Shown: positions 1 through 4,939 of the stretch, piece after piece
Numbering within the stretch: position 1 is the first letter of the stretch
Layout of the letters: every line of letters begins with the position of its first letter
Notes under the pieces: generated by a model
What the model was told of the DNA's origin: nothing
What the model saw: only the letters and a program-made list of their open reading frames with translations
Databases searched by the model: none
Assembly (NCBI GenBank): GCA_024636575.1
Contig: JAGXGU010000097.1
Coordinates: forward strand, 1-11,588
Reading direction: 5' to 3'
Source: Altererythrobacter sp.
GTDB lineage: Bacteria > Pseudomonadota > Alphaproteobacteria > Sphingomonadales > Sphingomonadaceae
DNA: 11,588 bases
Position numbers and translations under genes: made by a program

Positions 1-354
1 ATCTTTGCCGCGGGCACCGGAAACCCGTTCTTCACCACCGATACCGGCGCGGCATTGCGGGCGGCGGAAATGAATTGCGATGCCTTGCTGAAAGGGACCA
101 GTGTGGACGGGGTTTATGACAGCGATCCCAAGACCAATTCCAATGCGGTCCGGTTTGAAACAATCACCTATGGTAAGGTGTTGTCTGACAATCTGAAGGT
201 TATGGACGCTGCGGCCGTATCGCTGTGCCGGGAAAACGATATACCCATCGTGGTCTTTTCGATCCGCGAGCGGGGCAATGTCGCCAAGGTGCTCGCGGGT
301 GAAGGCGTCCAGACTATTGTATGTGATCAATCTGACGTAGCGGGGGAATCCTGA
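1..354 (+). CDS. pyrH: UMP kinase (uridylate kinase), 3' part only
   Basis: The reading frame is open from base 1 to a TGA at 352-354, giving the last 117 residues of a protein whose start lies outside the window. The visible part begins with the conserved stretch IFAAGTGNPFFTTDTGAALR, typical of the UMP/nucleotide-binding half of bacterial PyrH. It continues with LLKGTSVDGVYDSDP and the conserved LKVMDAAA segment near the C terminus. PyrH phosphorylates UMP to UDP with ATP in the cytoplasm and is the pyrimidine-specific, allosterically regulated amino-acid-kinase-fold enzyme of bacteria. The stop codon lies 2 nt before the frr start, the usual pyrH-frr arrangement, so the two are almost surely cotranscribed. 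Nothing is odd apart from truncation by the window edge. Confidence 0.96.
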   Translation: MFAAGTGNPFFTTDTGAALRAAEMNCDALLKGTSVDGVYDSDPKTNSNAVRFETITYGKVLSDNLKVMDAAAVSLCRENDIPIVVFSIRERGNVAKVLAGEGVQTIVCDQSDVAGES

Positions 355-356
355 AC

Positions 357-914
357 ATGGCAAAATATGACAAGGCCGATATCGAACGGCGGATGCAGGG
401 GGCGGTGGAATCGTTCAAGGGCGATCTGTCCGGCCTGCGCACCGGCCGCGCCAATGTCGCGCTGCTCGATCCGGTTGTGGCGGAGGTTTACGGCGCGATG
501 ATGCCACTCAACCAGGTAGCGACGGTGTCCGCGCCCGAACCGCGGATGCTGTCCGTCCAGGTGTGGGACAAGAGCAATATCAGCGCGGTGGAAAAAGGCA
601 TTGCCAAGGCCGGGCTGGGCCTGAACCCGATGACCGACGGGCAGACCATCCGCCTGCCGATCCCCGATCTGACCGAAGATCGCCGCAAGGAATTGGCCAA
701 GCTGGCAGGTTCCTATGCCGAAAAGGCGCGTATCGCGATCCGCAACGTCCGCCGTGACGGGATGGAATCGCTGAAGGAAGACGAGAAGAAGAAGGAAATC
801 TCCGAAGACGAGCGCAAGCGGCTGGAAGATGACGTGCAGAAGCTGACCGACAAATATGTCGCCGAAGCCGATGCCGCTGCAGAGGCCAAGGAAGCGGAAA
901 TCCTGACCCAGTGA
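357..914 (+). CDS. frr: Ribosome recycling factor
   Basis: This encodes 185 residues, the normal length for RRF. With EF-G, RRF splits post-termination 70S ribosomes so the subunits can be reused. Family marks are the N-terminal helix with FKGDLSGLRTGRAN (about residues 20-33), the domain II segment with LNPMTDGQTIRLPIPDLTE (about 90-108), and the basic/acidic C-terminal helix with IRNVRRDGME and a KKKEISEDE stretch. The ATG lies 2 nt after the pyrH stop, and a G-rich stretch (GGGGGAA, about 342-348) sits at a workable Shine-Dalgarno distance. The gene is followed by a 166-nt gap that holds a folded repeat-like element before uppS, whereas the other junctions downstream to rseP are overlapping or abutting. 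Confidence 0.98.
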   Translation: MAKYDKADIERRMQGAVESFKGDLSGLRTGRANVALLDPVVAEVYGAMMPLNQVATVSAPEPRMLSVQVWDKSNISAVEKGIAKAGLGLNPMTDGQTIRLPIPDLTEDRRKELAKLAGSYAEKARIAIRNVRRDGMESLKEDEKKKEISEDERKRLEDDVQKLTDKYVAEADAAAEAKEAEILTQ

Positions 915-950
915 TGCAGCGGCTGGCTTTGGGCAGTAATGCCTCGGCTA

Positions 951-1078
951 CCCCCTTCCTCTTCAGAGGAGGGGCAGCGAGACTTCGGTTTGGCGTCAGC
1001 CAGGCCGTAGTCGCAGCGGGGTGGTGTCTTTTCCATCCTCGCCACCACCCCCAACCCCCTCCTCTGAAGAGGAGGGGG
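951..1078. repeat. Highly folded intergenic repeat-like element, four hairpins, between frr and uppS
   Basis: The 166-nt frr-uppS gap is dominated by consecutive inverted repeats. Hairpin I (951-974) pairs CCCCTTCCTCT with AGAGGAGGGG around a 2-nt centre, with one bulged T. Hairpin II (981-1012) pairs GACTTCGGTTTGGC with GCCAGGCCGTAGTC over a GTCA loop, with one T-T mismatch and two G-U pairs. Hairpin III pairs GGGGTGGTG (1018-1026) perfectly with CACCACCCC (1043-1051). Hairpin IV (1055-1078) pairs CCCCCTCCTCT with AGAGGAGGGGG. The outer hairpins I and IV are also inverted copies of each other (CCTCTTCAGAGGAGGGG against its complement), like terminal inverted repeats. This architecture resembles small non-autonomous intergenic repeats (MITE- or REP-like) of sphingomonads. 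That family assignment is inference, because only one copy is in the window. There are no U-tracts, so it is not a classic terminator. Confidence 0.75.
1070..1075 (+). promoter_or_regulatory. Shine-Dalgarno of uppS, embedded in the 3' arm of repeat hairpin IV
   Basis: AGGAGG lies 5 nt before the TTG at 1081. It is the only strong ribosome binding site near the uppS N terminus and decides the start. It is part of the descending arm of hairpin IV (1055-1078), so in the folded RNA it would be paired with CCTCCT at 1058-1063. Translation of uppS may therefore depend on unfolding, or on ribosomes arriving from frr. The motif and pairing are visible; the regulatory effect is inference. Confidence 0.65.
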
Positions 1079-1080
1079 CT

Positions 1081-1761
1081 TTGACATCCGACAAACACGC
1101 ACGGCACGTTGCCATCATCATGGACGGCAACGGCCGCTGGGCGAAACGGCACCATTTGCCGCGCGCGATGGGGCACCAGCGCGGGGTGGAGGCAGTGCGC
1201 AAACTGGTGCGCAGTGCCGGGGGAATGGGAATCGAGTGCCTGACGCTGTATGCATTCTCCAGTGAAAACTGGAGCAGGCCGGATGAAGAGGTTTCCGACC
1301 TGATGAACCTGATGCGCAAATTCATCAAATCGGATTTGCCCGAATTCATTGCCAACGATGTCCGGCTGAAAATTATCGGCGATTGGCAAGGGCTTGCCCC
1401 TGATATCGTGGAAATGCTGGAGGATGCGCTGGAACAGACATCCAAAGGTTCGAACACCTTGGCGGTGGCGCTGAATTACGGGGCGCAGCAGGAAATTGCC
1501 CATGCTGCGTCGCTCGCCGCGCAATCGGGCGCGATCACGCCGGAAACCATTGCGGCCAACCTCTACACAGCGGACCTGCCGCCGCTCGACCTGTTGATCC
1601 GCACATCGGGCGAGGTGCGCCTGTCGAATTTTCTGCTATGGCAGGCAGCCTATGCAGAAATGAGTTTTACCGACGTGTTGTGGCCCGATTTCACCCCCGA
1701 TCATCTGCAAAGCGCGCTGGATGATTTTGCGCGAAGGGAACGCCGGTATGGGGGACGCTGA
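1081..1761 (+). CDS. uppS: Isoprenyl transferase / undecaprenyl diphosphate synthase, TTG start
   Basis: UppS condenses IPP units onto farnesyl-PP in cis to make the C55 lipid carrier for peptidoglycan and surface polysaccharides. Residues 10-20 hold VAIIMDGNGRW; Asp15 matches the catalytic Mg-binding aspartate (Asp26 in E. coli). LTLYAFSSENWSRP follows, then the C-terminal RTSGEVRLSNFLLWQ and FTDVLWPDF motifs. The start is taken as TTG at 1081 (226 residues). The only in-frame alternatives upstream of the catalytic motif are two GTG codons at 1021 and 1024, which would translate the repeat element into a Pro/Ser/Glu-rich leader. The first ATG (1120) lies inside the conserved motif. TTG has AGGAGG 5 nt upstream. 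The 3' end overlaps cdsA by 14 nt if cdsA starts at 1748. Confidence 0.95.
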   Translation: MTSDKHARHVAIIMDGNGRWAKRHHLPRAMGHQRGVEAVRKLVRSAGGMGIECLTLYAFSSENWSRPDEEVSDLMNLMRKFIKSDLPEFIANDVRLKIIGDWQGLAPDIVEMLEDALEQTSKGSNTLAVALNYGAQQEIAHAASLAAQSGAITPETIAANLYTADLPPLDLLIRTSGEVRLSNFLLWQAAYAEMSFTDVLWPDFTPDHLQSALDDFARRERRYGGR

Positions 1762-2473
1762 AATGCCCTCGGCCGAAACGGCTGCAACCGGGCGCAAGTC
1801 CGATCTCGGGATCCGACTGGTATCGGCAGCGGTGATGTTGGTACTGGCCGGAATGGCGCTTTATTTCGGCGGCATGGTGCTTGATTCCTTCATAGTCATA
1901 GTGGCCTTGATCGCTTTCGTGGAATTTGTGCTGCTGGTTGTGAAGGCGACCGGAAACATATCGTTTCGGCTGGCCGGAATTCTGGGCGGGGCGGTCTACA
2001 TCTTTGTGGCGGCGGGCGTACTGGCACAGATGGATTCCCCATCGCTGATTTTGACGCTTGGGGTGGTGATTTTCACCGACACGGGCGCTTACCTGTTCGG
2101 GCGGACAATCGGCGGACCCAGGATTGCTCCGCGGATATCCCCTTCCAAGACCTGGGCAGGCCTGTTTGGCGGCATGGTGTGCGCGGCCTTGTGGCTGGCG
2201 GCATGGACCGTATCCCTTCACTATTTCGGCAGCAATTACACCTTTTCCGCCCTGATCGATGCGATGTGGGGCGTTGCGCTTTCCGTCGCGATGATCGGCG
2301 CAGGTCTGGCGGTCGTGGCGCAGATGGGCGATTTCTTCGAAAGCTGGCTGAAGCGCAAGGCAGGCGTGAAGGACAGTTCCCGTCTCATCCCCGGGCATGG
2401 CGGCGTGTTAGACCGGGTGGACGGGTTGCTTTCCGTCGCGCTGGCCGTCGGCATTTTGAGTCCGCTGTTGTGA
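1748..2473 (+). CDS. cdsA: Phosphatidate cytidylyltransferase (CDP-diglyceride synthase)
   Basis: CdsA makes CDP-diacylglycerol from phosphatidic acid and CTP, the branch point of phospholipid synthesis, in the inner membrane. The protein (241 residues from ATG 1748) has several hydrophobic segments from about residue 20 onward. It carries the central FTDTGAYLFGRTIGG and ISPSKTWAG motifs and, at about residues 199-225, the family signature. In that signature SWLKRKAG is followed by KDSSRLIPGHGGVLDR, including the KD...PGHGG...DR residues. ATG 1748 is preceded by AGGGA (1735-1739) at 8-nt spacing. An ATG at 1763, preceded by GGGGGA, is a credible alternative, and 1721 also lies in frame. The product is somewhat shorter than E. 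coli CdsA, with fewer N-terminal segments. The stop overlaps the dxr start as GTGA. Confidence 0.95.
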   Translation: MGDAEMPSAETAATGRKSDLGIRLVSAAVMLVLAGMALYFGGMVLDSFIVIVALIAFVEFVLLVVKATGNISFRLAGILGGAVYIFVAAGVLAQMDSPSLILTLGVVIFTDTGAYLFGRTIGGPRIAPRISPSKTWAGLFGGMVCAALWLAAWTVSLHYFGSNYTFSALIDAMWGVALSVAMIGAGLAVVAQMGDFFESWLKRKAGVKDSSRLIPGHGGVLDRVDGLLSVALAVGILSPLL

Positions 2474-3627
2474 GCGTCCGGTCGATCTCGATCCTTGGAG
2501 CGACCGGCTCGGTCGGTGCCTCCACGCTCGATCTGATCCGCCGCAACCGCGATCAATGGCGGGTGGTTGCCCTGACGGCCAATTGCAGCGCGGGAGAACT
2601 GGGCAGGCTGGCGCGTGAATTCGGTGCGGAAATTGCGGTGGTCAGCGATGAAAGCTGTTTGCCGCAATTGCGCGAGGCACTGTCCGGCAGCGCGGTCGAG
2701 GCGGCAGGCGGCGTCGCCGCGCTGTGCGAAGCGGCGGAGCGCCCGGTGGACCTGACCATCGCGGCCATCGTCGGCTGTGCTGGCCTCGCCCCCACGATGG
2801 CGGCGATTGAAACGGGCGGCACCATTGCGCTGGCCAACAAGGAAGCGCTGGTTTCCGCCGGGGATGTCATGACGGCGGCGGTAGCCCGAAATGGCGCGAC
2901 CCTGTTGCCGGTCGATTCGGAACACAATGCGATTTTCCAGTGCCTGCAGGGCAATGACATTGCAGAGGTGCGCTGGGTCACCCTGACTGCCAGCGGCGGG
3001 CCTTTCCGGACGTGGAATGCGGACCAACTGGCCGCCGCAACGCCGAAACAGGCGGTGGCGCATCCCAATTGGGACATGGGCGCGAAGATCAGCGTCGATT
3101 CCGCGACCATGATGAACAAGGGGCTCGAATTCATCGAAGCGCATCATCTGTTCCCGGTGGGGCTGGACCGGTTGCGGATCGTGGTTCACCCGCAAAGCGT
3201 GATTCATTCGATGGTGGAATATCGTGACGGATCCACTTTGGCGCAGCTCGGCCCGTCCGACATGCGCGTCCCGATCGCATCCTGTCTCGCCTGGCCCAAA
3301 CGCATGGAAACACCGTGCGAACCGCTGGATCTGGCGGGAATCGGTGAATTGAGTTTCTTCGCGCCGGATGAAAACTTGTTCCCGGCAACCCGGTTGGCCC
3401 GCGATGCAGTGAATGCGGGCGGAGCGGCCCCGGCTGTGCTGAATGCGGCCAATGAAATTGCAGTCGCTGCTTTCCTGGCTGGTAAGATAGGGTTCACAAA
3501 GATCGCTGTACTGGTCGATCAAGCCCTAAACCAAGCAATCCCGCCTGCGCCGGCCACCCTCGAGGATGTGCTGACCGTGGACGGGCAGGCCCGCCGCCAA
3601 GCATCTGAACTTCTGGAGTCCTGCTGA
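2470..3627 (+). CDS. dxr: 1-deoxy-D-xylulose 5-phosphate reductoisomerase, GTG start
   Basis: Dxr catalyses the committed step of the MEP pathway, turning DXP into 2-C-methyl-D-erythritol 4-phosphate with NADPH, and is the target of fosmidomycin. The N-terminal Rossmann motif GATGSVGAST begins at residue 10. ANKEALVSAGD follows, then LPVDSEHNAIFQ with the metal-binding Asp149 and Glu151, ASGGPFRTW, the NWDMGAKISVDSATMMNKGL block leading to Glu220, and the HPQSVIHSMVEY segment. The length, 385 residues, is close to the usual 390-400. The start is GTG at 2470, overlapping the cdsA stop by 4 nt, because the Rossmann motif comes almost at once after it. In-frame sequence further upstream is only cdsA read in another frame. 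The stop directly abuts the rseP start. Supplying isoprenoid precursors next to uppS makes pathway sense. Confidence 0.97.
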   Translation: MSVRSISILGATGSVGASTLDLIRRNRDQWRVVALTANCSAGELGRLAREFGAEIAVVSDESCLPQLREALSGSAVEAAGGVAALCEAAERPVDLTIAAIVGCAGLAPTMAAIETGGTIALANKEALVSAGDVMTAAVARNGATLLPVDSEHNAIFQCLQGNDIAEVRWVTLTASGGPFRTWNADQLAAATPKQAVAHPNWDMGAKISVDSATMMNKGLEFIEAHHLFPVGLDRLRIVVHPQSVIHSMVEYRDGSTLAQLGPSDMRVPIASCLAWPKRMETPCEPLDLAGIGELSFFAPDENLFPATRLARDAVNAGGAAPAVLNAANEIAVAAFLAGKIGFTKIAVLVDQALNQAIPPAPATLEDVLTVDGQARRQASELLESC

Positions 3628-4746
3628 GTGTTCGAATCGCCCCCTTTCTGGATGTATCTGATCGGTTTCCTGCTGCTGCTGGGCCCCTTGGTCACGGTCC
3701 ATGAATTTGGTCATTATCTGGTCGGCCGGTTTTTCGGGGTCAAGGCGGACGCATTTTCGGTCGGCTTCGGCAAGGAATTGGCTGGTTTTACCGACAAGCG
3801 CGGCACGCGGTGGAAATTATCCGCCCTGCCGCTGGGCGGGTACGTACAGTTCAAGGGCGATATGAACCCGGCCAGCATGCCCGATCAGAACGCAGTCGCC
3901 GCGACCCCAGATGAAGAATTCGACGGCAGTTTCCACAAGGCAGACCTGTGGAAGCGTGCGCTGATCGTCTTTGCCGGCCCCGCCACCAATATTCTCGTGG
4001 CCATTGCAATTTACGCTGCCTTTGCGATGTCTTTCGGCAAGCCGGTTATCGCGCCGGTAGTGGGCGGGTTTTCCGAGCAGTCGGTTGCCCGCGACGCCGG
4101 ATTGAAAATTGGTGACCGGATCACGGAACTGAACGGCAAGCCGGTGACGGATTTCTATGATATTGTGGATGAAGTCCTGCCCTATCCCGGGCGTGAGCTG
4201 GTGCTGACTGTCCAGCGGGAAGGAAGCAGCCTCACCATCCCGATCACCGCGGCCAGCGTGGTTCGGGCGGACCAGTTCGGCAACGAAGGCCGGGTCGGCC
4301 AGATCGGCGTTGCCCCGTCGGACGGTGAATTCGTCCGGCTTGGGCCGTTGGAATCGATCGGCTATGCCGCTGGCGAATGCTGGAAAACCACCGTGATGAT
4401 GGTAAACGGCCTGGGCCAGATCCTGTCAGGCGAACGGTCGGTCAAGGAACTTGGCGGTCCGATCAAGATCGCGAAATATTCGGGGGAGCAGCTATCCCTC
4501 GGGATATTACCGTTCATTGGTTTCGCTGCGCTGATCTCAATTAACTTGGCATTCATTAACCTCCTGCCAATCCCGGCTCTCGATGGCGGTCACCTGGCTT
4601 TTTATGCGGCAGAGGCTGTGCGCAGGAAGCCGATAGGCCCGCGCGGTCAGGAACTGGCATTTCGTGTCGGAATGGCTCTGGTGCTGATGCTGATGGTGTT
4701 TGTCACGGCGAATGACGTCATTTCTCTGCCGATTTTTGGCAGCTAG
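3628..4746 (+). CDS. rseP: RIP metalloprotease RseP (site-2 protease), single PDZ, GTG start
   Basis: This intramembrane zinc protease cleaves anti-sigma factors, and probably leftover signal peptides, at the inner membrane. The catalytic VHEFGHYLVGR lies in the first membrane segment (His25, Glu26, His29). The second zinc ligand motif LDGGHL is near the C terminus with Asp319. A central membrane segment follows GPATNILVAIAIYAA. One PDZ domain is visible (about residues 138-210, with AGLKIGDRITELNGKPV). E. coli RseP has two PDZ domains and about 450 residues, so this 372-residue form is a short variant. The GTG at 3628 directly follows the dxr TGA, implying translational coupling. No ATG lies near the start, and the HEXXH spacing fits this choice. 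A 193-nt gap to bamA follows. Confidence 0.96.
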   Translation: MFESPPFWMYLIGFLLLLGPLVTVHEFGHYLVGRFFGVKADAFSVGFGKELAGFTDKRGTRWKLSALPLGGYVQFKGDMNPASMPDQNAVAATPDEEFDGSFHKADLWKRALIVFAGPATNILVAIAIYAAFAMSFGKPVIAPVVGGFSEQSVARDAGLKIGDRITELNGKPVTDFYDIVDEVLPYPGRELVLTVQREGSSLTIPITAASVVRADQFGNEGRVGQIGVAPSDGEFVRLGPLESIGYAAGECWKTTVMMVNGLGQILSGERSVKELGGPIKIAKYSGEQLSLGILPFIGFAALISINLAFINLLPIPALDGGHLAFYAAEAVRRKPIGPRGQELAFRVGMALVLMLMVFVTANDVISLPIFGS

Positions 4747-4845
4747 ATGGCAGATTCGCCGGAAATGGAAACTAATGCGCGGGGGATGATGCTTCGCATT
4801 GCTTGATCGGCGGCGCGGCATCGGGCAGAGGGCCGCAAAGCTATT

Positions 4846-4899
4846 TGGCCGGTTCGGCTGATCGGGCCGTTTCGGCCGATCGGACGGTTTGGCGGAAAT
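4846..4899. repeat. Three imperfect 18-bp tandem units in the rseP-bamA gap
   Basis: Three consecutive 18-bp blocks align without gaps: TGGCCGGTTCGGCTGATC (4846-4863), GGGCCGTTTCGGCCGATC (4864-4881) and GGACGGTTTGGCGGAAAT (4882-4899). The first two match at most positions; the third diverges towards its end. Each has the core G-G-x-C-G-G/T-T-T/C-x-G-G-C. Units 1 and 2 together also form a hairpin. The remaining rseP-bamA gap (4747-4845) holds nothing I recognise. Function is unknown; possible roles are a protein-binding array or replication-slippage debris. Confidence 0.6.
4860..4881 (+). other. Hairpin upstream of bamA, possible weak terminator or attenuator
   Basis: GATCGGGCCG (4860-4869) pairs with CGGCCGATC (4873-4881) over a TTT loop with one bulged G. 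This gives a 9-bp GC-rich stem. There is no immediate U-tract: the next T-rich run begins about 18 nt later (TTTTGATTATTTTTG). An ordinary intrinsic terminator is therefore unlikely, though partial attenuation between rseP and bamA is possible. Confidence 0.35.
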
Positions 4900-4919
4900 T
4901 TTGATTATTTTTGTAATAT
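4889..4919 (+). promoter_or_regulatory. Possible bamA promoter
   Basis: An AT-rich island (about 4896-4920) stands out from its GC-rich surroundings just before bamA. TAATAT at 4914-4919 is a good -10-like hexamer. The best -35 candidate, TTGGCG at 4889-4894, would need a long 19-nt spacer, so the call is weak. Transcription would begin around 4926, leaving a short leader before ATG 4940. Confidence 0.3.
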
Positions 4920-4939
4920 TGGACGGGATACCCGCGTCG

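Noticed and set aside
1021..1080. GTG at 1021 as the uppS start, adding 20 residues.
   Set aside because: The extra residues (Ser/Pro/Glu-rich) are a translation of the repeat element, no ribosome binding site precedes it, and TTG 1081 has AGGAGG at good spacing.
2236..3522. Long minus-strand open frame of 428 codons.
   Set aside because: It lies antisense to cdsA and dxr, both clear genes. Its Arg/His/Gly-rich composition is typical of a shadow frame in GC-rich DNA.
4760..4800. Envelope-stress (ECF sigma) promoter around GGAAAC at 4767.
   Set aside because: No matching -10 (such as GTT or TCTGA) lies at the expected spacing.
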